A DNA stretch of 64,000 nt from Vitrella brassicaformis (taxonomy: Eukaryota; Sar; Vitrellaceae). How positions within the stretch are numbered: the first letter of the stretch is position 1; every line of letters begins with the position of its first letter. The notes below the pieces were generated by a model, which did not search any database, was not told where the DNA came from, and worked only from the letters and a program-made list of their open reading frames with translations. Positions 39,025 through 51,720 of this stretch are shown piece after piece. The translations under genes were made by a program, and so were the position numbers. The stretch covers positions 1-64,000 of the forward strand of contig CDMY01000592.1 in the NCBI GenBank assembly GCA_001179505.1, in the 5' to 3' direction.

Positions 39025-42000
39025 ATGAGTGAGCAGCCGCCAGATCCATCATCCAGCAGCCACCCAGCCCCTTCAGTCAACCCCGAGATCCCCTCTCTCC
39101 CCGCAGTCGACGCACCGCCGCAAAGGCGACAGATTGTCGACAACAACCACAGGGAGGCCTCGCCGGCGTCATCGCCGCAGCGGCACGACAAACGCCAAGA
39201 CGGCCATGAAGAGGGCGACGAAGAGGAAGATGATGACGATGAGGAGGAGCCTCTGGTTGACTACCATCGTGTGGTGTCGCCCTTCATGCGTCGGCTGCTG
39301 GAGCGGGACTCGGCGACCTGCCTGGCCTACACCGATGAGGTGCTGGCGGTGGGGACAGAGAGCGGGGCGGTCTACATACTAGACCAGGCGGCTGAGGAGA
39401 CCCAGAGGTTCCACTCACACAATGCACGGGTGAGTGCGAGAGGGAGGGAGGGAGGGAGGGAGAGAAAGCACACGGGAGTGTCATCCATTCATTGTGGCGT
39501 GGTGTGCGCGTGTGCAGGTCAACGACTTGTCGATCGACCTGCAGGGGGCGTATTGCGCGAGTTGCGGTGCGGACGGCAAGGTGGTGGTGCATGCCCTCAA
39601 GGGGCGGCAGCGGCCGCAGCCCGTCGACCCACCGTGGTCCTTCGACTACGAGTGGGCGGTGCTGAGTGTGGCCATTCACCCACAATACGCTGAAGGCACC
39701 CAGAACAAAATGGTATGTATGGGTGTCTGTCTGTCTGTGGGAGGCAGTCGAGTCGACAGAGATATGGCGGCCGGGACGCTGGCTGTGTGTGTGCATCACA
39801 TCAGGTGTGTCTTGGTGGGGATGAGTACAAGCTGATTCTCAACAAGAGGGGCATGCTCGTGTCCTCCAACACAGTCGTTCACAGGTGCATTGCAATACAC
39901 AGCAGAAGAACACACAAGACATCCATCCATACGTACCCACCCACCCGCACCGGCTCACAAACCTGTGCTGTGTGTTGGTCCCAGCGGTGAGGGCACCATC
40001 TTTTCTGTGCGTTGGCGAGGTTCGCTGATCGCGTGGGCCAATCTGAAGGGCGTCAAGGTGTTTGACGTCATAACGCACCAGAAGGTGACCTTCATCCCGC
40101 GATCCAACTACAGATACGGCATCGACGGGAACGCCATCCAAACCCCACAGCTGGTCCGTCGGCGCACAGAAAGGCCGACAGACACAAAGAGGGGCTGCCG
40201 AATGGATTGGTGTGTTGCTATGATGTTGTGTCAGGCGTTGGACTCGAGCAACCGCCCGTCGCTGTGTTGGAGCAGCGACGACACCCTCATCTTCGGCTGG
40301 GCATTCGTCGTCAAGGTGGGCGGGCCAATCCTTGCCCACATCGACAGACAGCCAATCCACCGACACTCTTCCTTTCTGCAGATTGCCAAGTTCCGGGAGA
40401 AGGCCGAGATGGGCTCACCGCCGATCAAGTGAGCCACTCACGCCGATGGATTGTCTGTCCCATGGATGGCTGAATGGATGGATCGATGGATATCTCTCTG
40501 TCGATGCCATGCCATGCAGGTATGCTGAGGTGGTCGAGCACTTCGCGCTGCCGTACATCGTGTGTGGCGTGGCGCCCTTCGCCATCAACGGCGGCGCCAG
40601 CAACGGGGAGTCGCTGCTGGCCATCCTCACCTGCACAGAGGGGGGCGTCAACGACCCGGATGAACCGCCGCAACACCACCTCTGCAGGTAGCTAGGCATG
40701 CAGGCAGCCATGCCATGTGTGTATGGTGACGTATGTGCACTTGCCTGTGGTGTGTCTGTCTGCTCTGCGTGGCGTAAATCTCACGTTAGGCCGTCTGGTG
40801 AGATTTTGTTCTCCGACTACGTGCCGGTGAACCAGTGTGTGGGTCGGCAGCCCCTCGACTTCAAGCTCGAGCACCGAGATCCATCCATGCCCAACTACAT
40901 CGTCGCACCTAAGGACCTGCTCATGGTGTGTGCACACAATGGGCGCCCATCCATCCATCCGCCGATTGCGTGTCCTGTTTGTGTGTCAGGTTCGTCGTCG
41001 CAGTTTGGAGGACCACAGCGTGTGGCTGGTGGACCACGAGAGGTATGAGGAGGCCATCGACGTGGCCAGGAACGGCTCACCCGACCTCCTAAGGGCCATC
41101 GGCCAGAGCTGCCTCAAGCCGCTGCTGCAGCAGAGGGACTTCCAGAGGGCGGCCAACATCATCTCTCAACTCAACATCACGGATGGGGACGAGTGGCGTG
41201 CTGTGGTCGAGGCCTTCGATTCGCACGGAGCCCTGACGCACCTGGCGCCCTTCATCCCGCTGCCGGACAGCAACACTCACGAGGAGGCCTGTGTGCCGCT
41301 GGGGGTCGACGCATCAGGCTGGCAGGTAGGGACCGTACCCACACGCACCCCACCACAACACCATACCCCAATGCACACATAAGTGAGCCGTTTCTCTCTC
41401 GTCGCTTCAGTCGAAGGTCGACGAGCGTGAGAAGACCAAGAACCCCCCTCTGCCACTGGAGGCCTCTCTCTACGAGACCCTCCTGCTCAAACTGGGTGAG
41501 TCCGACCCGTCGCTTCTCCTGGAGCTGGTGCAGAAGTGGCCCATCCACCGGCTGGACCTCAAGCGCCTTATCGACAAGCTCAGAGCCATGACCGACCTCC
41601 CCTCTGTCCCACACAAGACGCTTCCACCCGCTTTGGCCGTTAGCGGCCTCTTGCGGGCCGACCAGCGGTCGTCCGGTGCTTCTGGAGGGTCTGGCGTCAT
41701 GTCGTCTCGCGACGGGACGCCACAGAGTTCGACCAGGGGAGGTGGCGGTGGTGGTGGTGCACCGTCTCCCAGGATGCTGCCGCTGCTGCAGGTGCTCGCA
41801 CACCTCTATGAGGAGACCAAACAGGTCGGTCGGTGTGGTGGGTCAGCAGCGGAGTGGCATAGTGAAGGACCTTCCTCCCTCCCTCCCTCCCTCCCTGTTT
41901 GCCCCTATGTATATAAAATATATATATGTGTGTGCAGTATTCCCGTGCGTTGGAGGTGCTGTTACGGATCCGGTCACCGTGCGTCTTCGACCTCATCACC

Positions 42001-44442
42001 GCACACCTGCACCAAGACGCTGACTTCAGAGGTGGGGGAGGGACTCGGTCACAAAGCACAGAAACACTCCGCACTCTCCTTGTGTGCTGCCATGCCGTGT
42101 CTGTCTCGCCAGAGACGGTGGCGCGTCAGTCTCTTGGTCTGATGACCCTCGACTGGAGCCGCGCGTGTTCCCTCTTCGTGGGCGAGGCGCAGCTCTTCTC
42201 CCTCAACGAGGTGGTGCCCCACCTCATGAGTGACAGGCTGCTGCTCCACACCTACCTCAAGGAGCTCTTCTTCAGGGACCCCATCCAGACGCGCCACTAC
42301 CACCCCCTGCAGGTGGAGCTCTTCCTCCAGTACGACCCCCACCTCGCACTAGACTTCCTGCGGCTCGCCGACGGGCACTACGACGTCCAGGAGGCCCTGC
42401 AGCAATGCAGGAATGCCAGGAGTATGATGGGCCAGCATCAGGGGAAGGGCAGCGGCCGGTCCCCCGCGCTTCTCGAGGCGGAGGTGTTTCTGCTGGGCCG
42501 CGCGGGGCTGACGCGGGACGCCCTCAACATCCTGCTGGAGCAGCTGCAGGACATCCGCGCGGCAGTGCGGTTTGCAGCCGAGTACAGAGACCCGGAGTTG
42601 TGGGAGCAGCTGGTCACCTTTGCTCTGCAGCATCCTGCGGCGCTGGCGGAGCTGCTGACGCATTTGGACACCGACAGCGACCGCAGTTCGGCGTCTCCGC
42701 GTGACCGGGAGGCGGTGCTGTTCCCCGTGGGTGCGAGGGGGGAGGGCATGGGCAACGGGGGAGTGCTGCCGGTGACGCCTCTGCAGGTGGGTGCGCCTCT
42801 GTCGCACTACCACATGTATGGCCGCGCTTCTGTGGTCGTGTGGATGTGTTCAGATCCTCCGTCGCTTGCCGGAGGGTGACTTGTCAAAGATCCCGCGCAT
42901 TGAGGCCAAGCTGGAGAAGATCTTCAAGGACCTGCAGGTGCAGCGGTCACTGCAGGAGGCGTCCCTCTCCCTCCTCAAGCTCGACAGCGCCCACTTCTCC
43001 AGGGCGCTGCTCACAAGGCGGAGGCGGGGCATCGCTCTCACCATCCACCCCACACCCTTGCTGGCGGCCATGGGGGGCCCCGGCAACCTTGGGCCACCCA
43101 GACCTGCACAGCCCAAACGAGCACCGCCACCAGCAAAGTGAGGAAACCGGACAAAGCCTCGATGCGGGAATCAATGGAGCCTCGCTGTGTGTCTGTCTGG
43201 GTAACACTGTGCAGGCCTCAGCGGTCCCCCCCAGCCACGCCAGGCCTCCCGCCCCCCTCCCCCTCCGCCCCCTCACGCCGTTCTCGCGAGACGTCCTCCC
43301 AGCGGGACAGGAGTGGCTCATCCGACGAGCGGTCCACCCAGATCAGCCAGCGGGCCGCGTCAGAGATGATGGCGACAATGCAGCCCCGCCCCACCGGCCA
43401 CCAGCAGCTGCCGGTGCTCATCTGCCGGTCGTCGACGCGGTGCTGTCTGTGTGATGCTTACGTCATCGATGCGCCGAGGCGGCTGCGTCCCGTGACCATA
43501 TCGTGGCCCTCGCCGCCATCGCCCGCCACGCCCCCTGTGTTTGACCGGCGACCGGAGGCCGACAAGGATGCGGCGAAAGAGGACAGGGGCCGAGAGGGGG
43601 AGGGGGAGGGTGAGCCGTCGGCTGCGGTCATGAGGCGGGCGAGGGAGGAGCTGGGCAAGGTCGCGCGGTTCCACTTCGACTTCAGGTGTGCACGGCTTGG
43701 ACACACAGGCAGTGTCCTGCAAGTGGGTGCATTCTCTCTGTCTCTGTGTGGGTGTGTGATGTTGTGTGTGTGTGTGTGTGTGTGAAGGCGTCACAGCCCC
43801 ACCCATGTGGTGTTCTTGTGCGGCCACGCCGTCCACCTGGCGTGTCAGTTTGACGCCACCCTTCCCTTCTCACCACGCAGCCACAGCGGACCGCACCGCC
43901 ACAGCAGGTACGTATACAGACCTGACAGACAGACAGGGCACAAAGAGAGAGGCATGGAGAGGAGAGGACCCATCCGTCCACACTCTCTTCCTCTCTCCCT
44001 GCCTGTGTCTACCAGGTCTCGAATGACCTCGTCGTCAGCCGCGCGCAGCCGCAGCGCTTCGCGATACCCCCCCAACGCCCCGTCCACCCCCACGCTCCCT
44101 TCAGCAGCTGCCAGGGGCGGCCGACCATCGCCCCCCCACCCATCCACCCCGCCCCTAGCCACAAGGGAAGGGGCGCCGGACAGACCCAAAGACAGAGGAG
44201 GGACAGCAGAGGGCGACACGCAGGCAACAGCATCAGCATCAGCAGCATCGGCAGCATCGTCTGGCGGCGGTGGTGATTCGGACGAGAAGATGCTGCTGCA
44301 TGAGGTGCGGATGGTTCACGCGGCAGTGAGTAAAGGGTGTCGGTTGTGTGCGCGGGCCCCTTTGACAAGCTGGATGTTGAGCGCCAAGCAGACAGGGGGA
44401 CACATAAGGGGACGGTCGTTGAGCCCGCAGAGGCGGCCGTGA
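39025..44442 (+). CDS. VPS41: Vacuolar protein sorting 41 (HOPS subunit)
   Basis: VPS41 is the HOPS tethering subunit that binds Rab7-type GTPases and drives fusion with the vacuole or lysosome. In order: an acidic N-terminus (EEDDDDEEEP); a WD40 propeller (RDSATCLAYTDEVLAVGTES, GEGTIFSVRWRGSLIAWANL, GVKVFDVITHQKVTFIPRSN, PSLCWSSDDTLIFGWAFVVK); a conserved IVAPKDLLMV...RYEEAIDVA transition; and a long clathrin-heavy-chain-type helical repeat (SLLLELVQKWPIHRLDLKRL, YDPHLALDFLRLADGHYDVQ, LLGRAGLTRDALNILLEQLQ). A split RING ends it: CCLCDAYV, then FLCGHAVHLAC about 130 residues later, and CRLCARAP near the end. The RING is stretched by two low-complexity insertions. About 15 exons; TGA at 44440-44442. 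Confidence 0.92.
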
Positions 44443-45052
44443 CGCGTGTGAGCATGTCAGGTCTCTCTGTGTGTGTCATTGGACTCATTCCATTGAAGTC
44501 GTTGCGTTGAATGAGACATCACAGTGAGAGAGGTGCCCCCCGGCGCTTATCTCCATGTGTTGCTCAGGCAGGCAGGCAGGCAGACATGGCCGTAGATCAC
44601 TTACCTACACATGGGGCATAGATGTCTGGGTCAGGACGGTGCACATGAACGCTCCGTACAGACTGCCATCCATTCCATTCAGGTAGAGACATACAAGAAC
44701 GTAACGACTCCACACGTGACATGACATGCCCGTCGATGAGGCAAGACTAAGCAGCCGAGCCGAAAGCAAGGCATGAAACTACACAACTTGGACATGCATC
44801 TCTTCATTTTGATGGCCAAAAGAAAAGAAAAGGCGCCTCAACTAGGGCAAGACTGCGCAGCCGACTGAAAGACGTGAAACTACACCTCTCTTTTGCAAAA
44901 TGCCAACAAGCATCTGACTGACTGACTGCCAGGCATACATCTGCACACACATCCGCACAGGGCCGACCCACATTCTCCCACGGTGACCGATCGTTTGGGT
45001 CCCTCCGTCTGTGTCCGATTGACCGGAAGGAAAATGGATAGCCAGCCCCTTA
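44443..45052. other. Convergent 3' spacer
   Basis: VPS41 and the membrane-protein gene end facing each other. It contains a pair of similar segments near 44735-44790 and 44840-44895 (GGCAAGACT.AGCAGCCGA...GTGAAACTACAC), which look like a small direct repeat. No gene seen. Confidence 0.4.
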
Positions 45053-46549
45053 TCAGCAGGCAACACCACAACTCCCCTGTACACATAGGTGCCCAACAGC
45101 GTGCCGTCCGTCATACGACCGATGGCTCTCCCTGACAATTGTCAGACATACGAACAAGAAGACACGAGATATTTTCCTGGCTTCACTGTCGCTTTCGGCT
45201 CGCTCTTCATTGCTCACCTCGTGAGCATTCCTTGCAGCCGTCCGGACCTTTCGCCGCACATAGATGCTCCATGCAAACGGCCCGACTCGAGAGAGAATCG
45301 TCACAAGAGTGAAGAAGGCAGACACAACGAACAGCATCGCATTGCTGGCCTCCGTCGCCCACAGGATCGTCAGCACCAAAATGGGCACTTCCAGCAGGGC
45401 TAGGGCCGCAATCCAGATGTGCTGGCAAAGGGAGGGAGGGCCGCGGATGCCGTAGTGGATGAACAGCGATACGAAGTCAGCCAGCGATAAACCCAGGATG
45501 ACGCTGCCGACAACTATATGGCCCTGCTCTTCTCGTAGGCCTTGCGACCCGAAGAGCATTTCCACTCCCACCGCTGCATCAGTGACGAAGTCCACGGCCA
45601 TCCCCACGACGGCCAGAAGTTTGTACAGGCGAACAAAGGTGAGGAAGTCCATCCGTTTGAGCCACCGCTTGACCACCAAGCGGTACAGAAAGGGCTCTGT
45701 CTGCCGGGCCTTGGCTATGCGCTCGGCCGTCGGTGAGGGTCTCCACCCTGCCCGGCGGCCGCAGCATGAGAGCCGCTTGTGATCGACGTCGATTTCCTTT
45801 TCACCCGTCGGTGTGGTCGATGCACTGATAACGCGCGGCTCCGAGATGGCAATTAGCAAAGTGAACTGCAGAAGGGCCGCACCAGCCACCCACGCCAGTG
45901 CGCCGAAGCGGCCGGGGCCAAAGGAATCGGGTAGCACTGATATGTAAACCGAACTGAACATGAACCCGGAGAGGACAATGAGGACAATCAAGAAATAGAT
46001 GACGCATCGGATGCCCCACCAAAGAGGCGGTGCGCACAGACTTCCCAATCCAATCAAGAGCATCAGGGACAGCGCTGCGAAACTCACAATCGCCAGCGAC
46101 CAGTCAGGCAAACTGGGAATCCCCAACGCCGGGTACCCAAGGATAACAAGAAGGTAGACAATACCGCCCGACCAGTAGACTGCATAGATCAGGAGGAGGC
46201 CGATGATGAGAAGGAAATGCCTCACAGGGTAGTCCGTCAGCCACAAGGTCACACAGCCAATCCGCAGCACCAGAAAGCCCCACAGATCACCCTCAGGCGA
46301 AGCATCCCCGTCGCCAGGTGGAGCCCGGCCGTCCACTGGGGTGGAGTTCGGTGTTGAGACCGCGGTGGACACGCCTGATAGCCGAGCACCGCCCTCGTCA
46401 TCTCCTTGAGCCTCCGATTGATGCTCCGATGACTCCGCTGGCCTTTTGTAATTCGTCGTGACGTCCACTTCAGAAGCTGATTGTCTGAGGACGTCTGGAG
46501 GATCAGCCGAGGCTGGAGCAGCGACGCTGGCGAACGTGGGCGGTCTCAT
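45053..46549 (-). CDS. Polytopic membrane protein, single exon
   Basis: An uninterrupted frame of about 498 residues from ATG 46549 (MRPPTFASVAAPASADPPDV) to TGA 45053-45055. A hydrophilic Ser/Pro/Glu-rich N-terminus of about 90 residues is followed by eight or nine hydrophobic helices, for example HFLLIIGLLLIYAVYWSGGI, LAIVSFAALSLMLLIGLGSL and VIYFLIVLIVLSGFMFSSVY, then ALLQFTLLIAI, a cytoplasmic-type loop with Cys and Arg, and four more helices (IWIAALALLEVPILVLTILW). No transporter or channel signature is visible. The absence of introns is unusual among its neighbours and could mean a retrogene or recent arrival. Confidence 0.75.
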   Translation of the reverse strand: MRPPTFASVAAPASADPPDVLRQSASEVDVTTNYKRPAESSEHQSEAQGDDEGGARLSGVSTAVSTPNSTPVDGRAPPGDGDASPEGDLWGFLVLRIGCVTLWLTDYPVRHFLLIIGLLLIYAVYWSGGIVYLLVILGYPALGIPSLPDWSLAIVSFAALSLMLLIGLGSLCAPPLWWGIRCVIYFLIVLIVLSGFMFSSVYISVLPDSFGPGRFGALAWVAGAALLQFTLLIAISEPRVISASTTPTGEKEIDVDHKRLSCCGRRAGWRPSPTAERIAKARQTEPFLYRLVVKRWLKRMDFLTFVRLYKLLAVVGMAVDFVTDAAVGVEMLFGSQGLREEQGHIVVGSVILGLSLADFVSLFIHYGIRGPPSLCQHIWIAALALLEVPILVLTILWATEASNAMLFVVSAFFTLVTILSRVGPFAWSIYVRRKVRTAARNAHEVSNEERAESDSEARKISRVFLFVCLTIVRESHRSYDGRHAVGHLCVQGSCGVAC

Positions 46550-46628
46550 GCGCAATTTGGGTCGGCGATCCAAATGCGGCGATCTGCAAGCTTAGCTTCA
46601 GTGGGGTTCATTAGTTTCCGTTTGATTC

Positions 46629-47617
46629 ATGCTGTCATTGCCCAGCACAGAAGAGAGCGGGCGGCCGCGAGCTGCCCAGCGTCCTTACTACACGCTGGAG
46701 GACGGCCTCTCCCCCGACAGGGGGCCCCGGAAGGTGGTTGATCCTTTCACTCGCAAGGTCTACAACCGCGGAGAAGAGCCTTATTGCGGGCTACACACTA
46801 TTGAGGAGCAAGTCAAGAAAATGAGAGAAAACCGGCAGCGAAGGGAGCTAGGTACGTGCGAGGCCGAGCGAGGCCGCTCCACGCATTGTGTATTTGTTTG
46901 GTCTGTGCGTGTCTGTGTATTTCTCAATCCACAGAGAAAAGACTTTCTACCGATCCAGAGTTTGCTGAAGACTATCGGCTGGGAGAACTTTTCAAAAGTG
47001 GGGCAAGCATGAGCGATGCATGTATACTTATCATGTTGTTGTGTGTTCTGCAGAACGGTTTCGCAGCCCGGAGGGCCGCCAAAAAATCGAGGAGCTAGCG
47101 TCAGATTGTTCTGGAGGTGTGCAGGAACCCACAAGAGACTCTTCATATGAGGCCGATTTCTTACGTGTGAACTGCAGAGGCGGAGGTAACGAATCGCCCG
47201 TCAGACTTGTACCGACGACCTTCGCCGCTCATGACCCCACCCCTTCGCCCGTCCCCCATGCCCATGTCACCGCTGCTACACGCCTGCACTCCGGTCGACA
47301 GCCCCTCGGCTTCAGAGGCTTCCACACCCCGCCTACTTGGACACCCTCGCGCATCAGTGACGTGCTGTTTGCCGCCGCCAGCCAACAGCGTGAAGCCTCA
47401 CATAAAGGCTCCTCAGCAAGTGACAGAGATAGCGAGCACTCCTTTGCTGCCATCTCCTAGCCATCGCCCATCGATGTGCCAGCGGATCTGGGAATTTATC
47501 TGGTCATGTCGTGAAGGAGTGTGCCGCGGCTGCCGGACAGTGTGGGCGTGGATTTGCTCGTGCTGGCGCTCGTGGATGGGAGGAGAGAGCCGGTGTGAGG
47601 AAGTAAAGGGTCAGTGA
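46629..47617 (+). CDS. Unrecognised protein with basic N-terminus and Cys/Trp-rich tail
   Basis: Exons 46629-46851, 46935 to about 47000, about 47054-47116 and about 47178-47617, joined in phase 1. The first exons are hydrophilic and helical (VVDPFTRKVYNRGEEPYCGL, EEQVKKMRENRQRRELEKRL, EFAEDYRLGELFK, PEGRQKIEELASD). The last exon is Pro/Ser-rich (RPSPLMTPPLRPSPMPMSP) and ends in a striking Cys/Trp tail (CQRIWEFIWSCREGVCRGCR, then TVWAWICSCWRSWMGG). The tail could be palmitoylated or embedded in a membrane. It starts 80 bases from the membrane-protein gene on the other strand, so they may share a promoter. No family recognised. Confidence 0.55.
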
Positions 47618-48169
47618 TGAGTGATGAGAGGGACTTTTTGCTGAAGGGCTCTTTTTGGTGCCCCTGTGAGGCCGACATCACGTCTCGTGTGTGACATTCT
47701 TGTCTCTCTGATGGTCCAGTGCACGTGCATGCGGAGACGGCTACCTCCTTGTTTGTTGTTTCTTTGCTGGGGCTTTCCTGCTGTTATCGTCTACTTCTAT
47801 GCTTGTCTCTTCCTTTCTTGCTCACTTGCTTTCTCTCTCTCTCTCTCTTGCTTCCTTTCTTTCTTTCTTTCTTTCTTTCTCTCATTCTCCCATAGCCTGC
47901 TGTCTTTTTTCTCTTGCCTTGTCACGGTGAGTGCAGAGTAAGACCACATGTCCGCTTTTGCAGTGTTTTTTTTCGTGCGGCTTACTTCTGGCCAGGAGCA
48001 CGCCAACCTCGTCCTTGTTCAAGTATTCTTTACTTTCATCTCGTAAACATTCATAGCAGGCCTCTGACGCATCGTCCTGGTGTGTCTGTGTCCTCGCATG
48101 TGTCTCCAGGGGACGCGCTAACCGACAGCACCAATGACTCAACGGACAGCGGTGTGCTGGCGATGATCT
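47618..48169. other. Spacer with (TTTC)n tract
   Basis: Pyrimidine-rich; a (TC)n and (TTTC)n tract runs from about 47830 to 47882. No gene seen. Confidence 0.4.
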
Positions 48170-48660
48170 TCATTCAATTTGTGTATGCGTTTTTGTCTCT
48201 GTGTGTGCCTCTGTGTATGTCAGGGATGACACGTCGTTGCCGGAGAGACCAGAATGGGGTAGGCTCTGATCACAGTGATTGCGCAACAGCTGCTGAATCG
48301 CAGAGAAGCTTTTGTTTGCTTCGTTGTCCTGTTGCAGATTGATCAAAGCGAGTGGTCGTTGGTATGCCTGCTTGGGCAGGATGGCCTGGACGGCGTATTG
48401 TTCGTTCATCTTGGCGCGCTGAGCCTCGAGGGACTTCACCTGCTGGAACTTGCCGATCATGTAGCCAAGGTTGAGCTCGAGATCCGACGCATCGCCCTTC
48501 AAATGATCGGTTCATTGTGTGGATTCTCTGTCATTTTACCCTTCAGGCACTCATTGGCAACGCATTGGAGTCCGATGGAGAGACATCGAACACAGGCAGC
48601 CCTTCACCGAGGTCTCTTCTCAGCAGATCCATGTCACGGCGATTGAGGTGCCAGTCGCTT
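48170..48660 (-). CDS. Helical exon or exons of an unresolved gene
   Basis: The minus-strand frame from 48502 (KGDASDLELNLGYMIGKFQQ, then VKSLEAQRAKMNEQYAVQAI and LINLQQDNEANKSFSAIQQL) looks coding and helical. An upstream open piece near 48545-48660 (DWHLNRRDMDLLRRDLGEGL) may belong to it, but no junction keeps the frame. The stop region (TEAHTETKTHTQIE) is repeat-like, so a donor before it is likely. No domain recognised. Confidence 0.3.
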
Positions 48661-50094
48661 GTATCCATCCTCGGGTGGAACAGGTATCTGCACATCAGAC
48701 TGCACAGGACATGTGATGGTTTGTTTCTCCTGCAGGATGGCCATTGTGTGTTTGTGTGGATCGTCTGACGTGTGTCAATCCGATTCGTCCGTCGACGAAG
48801 AGGACCAGCAGCGTCGGGCTGATCTGAAGCCTCGACAGCACCAGCGGGTTGCCCTTGACTCAGCAGATCCGCGGCAGACTGGTGGGAGTCTGGAAGGCTT
48901 CCAAGAGTCTGCACACCGGTACTGAAACTCTTGCCGCACACATGACAGTCATGCAGTGTGTATGCTCCGCAGGTGGTTCGACATGGGGAGCATTACAGTG
49001 GCAACAAGTCACCTCAGCCCGCCGTTGGCATCGGTACGGCCAGCACCGAAACCTCTCGAGAATGTGAAGCCGAGAAAGGAGGAACCAGACCGGTCAGGAC
49101 ACCACTTTGAGAGATAGGAACGGCACTTGCTGACTGCGTTCACGATGCCTGTCATTGATTGTCCATTCTCTTCGACATTTCCACAGGATAGGTGTGGTCT
49201 TGTTTGACCGTGTGCGGTCGGCTGTCAGGGGCCGTCTGCGGGATTCGACACCACCGCCGCGACTCATCATCCAGCGACGATACCATCCTTCCCCGCTACG
49301 TCGCCTCGCTGTCCCATTCGTCAGGCCTCCAACACAGTAGGACAGAGCAGCTGGAAGGCTCTCTCTGCATGTCTGCTCCGACGTACCGCCCATCCATGCC
49401 CAGTTCCTCTAGATCTATCGTCTGGCTTTTTTTGCGTCTTCTGCAAATGTGCTATGCCTCTGTAGGTCTGCACGATCCTTTTTCATCGGTTTTCTTGGCG
49501 AGTTGTGCTACAGCGGCTTACAGATGACTGCCAATTTTTCGCTTCCGAATGCATGATGGCAGAGTTTTCATTGTGTCTTTTCATTGTGTCTGCGTACAAA
49601 GATGGACATGATGTGAGACACACAACGGACTCAATGCTTTTCTGTCAATGACAATGGTGCACGACATCGTCCAACCACAGGCACAATCTATCAATCAGCT
49701 GCCCGCGTTTTTGATACACAGACAAAAAAGACCATCACATCTGAAAATACGTGATGCATTTAGTACATCCGCACTCACCATCGCGAAGCGCAGCGAGGCG
49801 TGGGAGGGGCTCGAGAAGCGCAGCAGGCAGCTGCGAAGGAGCCTGGGGAAGGGGAAGGCAAAGCAGGCCAACTTCATCCTGCACTGCAGAGAGAAACAGA
49901 GTTCATCAGAAATGAACGCAAGCATCCATCAAAGTCTCTTGCTGGGTAGAGACGTAATTTTCTGTCTCACTCACATTCTTCAGCCCTCTCTTCGAGCTGA
50001 GCTCTCAACAACGGACAAATGATAGCAGGTATCTCTCTGCAGCAGACACCAGCTGATGACCCCTGGGTCAGTTTGGTATTCCTTCTGGGCCACA
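48661..50094. other. Gene-poor or decayed stretch
   Basis: Several medium open frames exist on both strands (for example around 49100-49390 and 49650-49960), but none shows conserved motifs or joins to a neighbour. I support no feature here. Confidence 0.3.
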
Positions 50095-51720
50095 TTACTG
50101 TCTGGCGATGGCTACGAATAGTCGAGCACGATGGTGGTCGTTGAACTCGATGTTGTGGGTTGCCAGGCACAGCCACATGAGAGGAAGAATCCAGTCATTC
50201 TGAAAGCACATATCGTCATGCTTATCATCGGCTGCAGCTCTGTCTCTTTTCTCACTGTACATCCTTTCCTCTCCTCTCCTCTCTCTCTCTCCGTCTGTGT
50301 GTGTGTGTGTGTGTGCGTGTGTGTGTGTACTTCTATGCGTTGGTGCCGGCTCCTGATGAGGTAGGTCATTTCCTCTTGTAGAGCCTTGTGGGCGTGGGCG
50401 TGTTCCTCTGCATCTTCGTCTGCACCTTCGTCTGCTTGGCTGCTCAAATTGGCCACCACTGCTCAAGCAGATAAGGCGTCCACATATGTGCTTGCATGTT
50501 GTGCAGCGGCTGTATGGCTATCTTACCCAGCAGTATGGCTGCCACGGCCCACCGGGTGATGTCCTCCTTCGAATCACGGAGCTCATGCTCGCCCTGACAC
50601 ACACACACACATACACACACACATGCACAGATACATACATACATGGATACACGAGGCACATACACACAGACTGACAGAAACATGGTCTGTCAAGTTTTGC
50701 CTACGGTTCGTAGGAATCGAACAACAGTGGCCATGCCCATGAGGGTCCATTGGCCGCGATGACAGACCTCTTGCACCCACGCCAGCTCGGCATCCAGCGG
50801 TCTGCACACACAAATGACAGAAAAGCGTGATAGTCTGGTTCGTCTGTCACTCAATGGCCTTACGACGGCTGGTCTCCAAGCCGATTTAGCATGGTTGCCT
50901 CCCAATGACCTGTCCCGGTCTGACGCAGCCAGGAGAAACAGTGAGAAAAGAGAGCGACACTCCACGCTCAATGGCTGACCAGATCTAAGTAGGCCTGTCG
51001 CGTGACCTTGTCGACATCCCCCATCAGCACAGACGCGATGTAGGCGAGTGGTGCATGCTGGGCCTCATCTGTGCACGAGAAAGATCCTGCAACCAGCACG
51101 AATGGTGTGATGCACCACTTGTTCTTTCTCTCTTGCCTCGCCCGACAATCGCCCGCACGTCATGGAAGCGCCGCGCAGCAAGAAATGGCCACACCAAGTG
51201 GTGCGCCCTCCACCTCCTGAGCCCCGGCAGCAGATCGCCCTCAGCTGTGCTGGCTCCCGCCCACATCAGCTCACCCAACGGCACCGAACTAAAGGAACGA
51301 AAAGAGGCATTAGCAGTGCTTCCATGTACTCGTCCAAGTTGTGCATACTTGTGCACATCAGATGTCATGATATCGACGGCCAGCTGATAGTTGTCTTCGC
51401 GCAGACTGCAGAACACAGAGGGGAGAATAAGCCCGCGTCAGTGTCATGACAATCAGGATTTCCTCCACTGACGCGGTGCTGAGGCGAAAGCAGTCTCTGA
51501 TCACCGGTGGGAGTCTCTTCTGCAGCAACCCCACATGCGCAGCATACAATGTCATCTGACTAATTACGAGTGCATTCAACCGACCAGCAGGTCCTCATCT
51601 TTGCACAAGCTGTCCCTCATCTTTTCCCATTGGCCGTTGTTCTCCACGCTGGTCAAGTGAGTGAAAGGCGACCCGTAGAATTCCCTCAGCATCAATGAAT
51701 GGAATGGCTCACCTGTGAGT
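50095..51720 (-). CDS. Unrecognised multi-exon gene, tandem copy A
   Basis: Read on the minus strand the coding-like pieces are, in order: FTHLTSVENNGQWEKMRDSL; YAAHVGLLQKRLPPVIRDCF; LREDNYQLAVDIMTSDVH; VPLGELMWAGASTAEGDLLP, then [100 protein letters not shown]; and NDWILPLMWLCLATHNIEFN, then DHHRARLFVAIARQ and TAA (50095-50097). Several junctions fit in phase, one using a GC donor (CGAG|GCAAGAG near 51145). Others near 51560-51600 do not, so the 5' part is unsure. The Leu-rich, Trp-containing helices suggest a folded domain I cannot name. Confidence 0.4.
50262..51158 (-). repeat. Direct segmental repeat, unit A
   Basis: Matches 51815-52656 in the same orientation. The match ends sharply at CGCCCGCACGT (51148-51158), after which A continues in its own gene and B jumps to cyclophilin. 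Confidence 0.8.

Noticed and set aside
49094-49393. Minus-strand frame near 49.1-49.4 kb as an extra exon of the unknown tandem gene
   Set aside because: No junction keeps frame with either neighbour and it is not repeated in the tandem unit.
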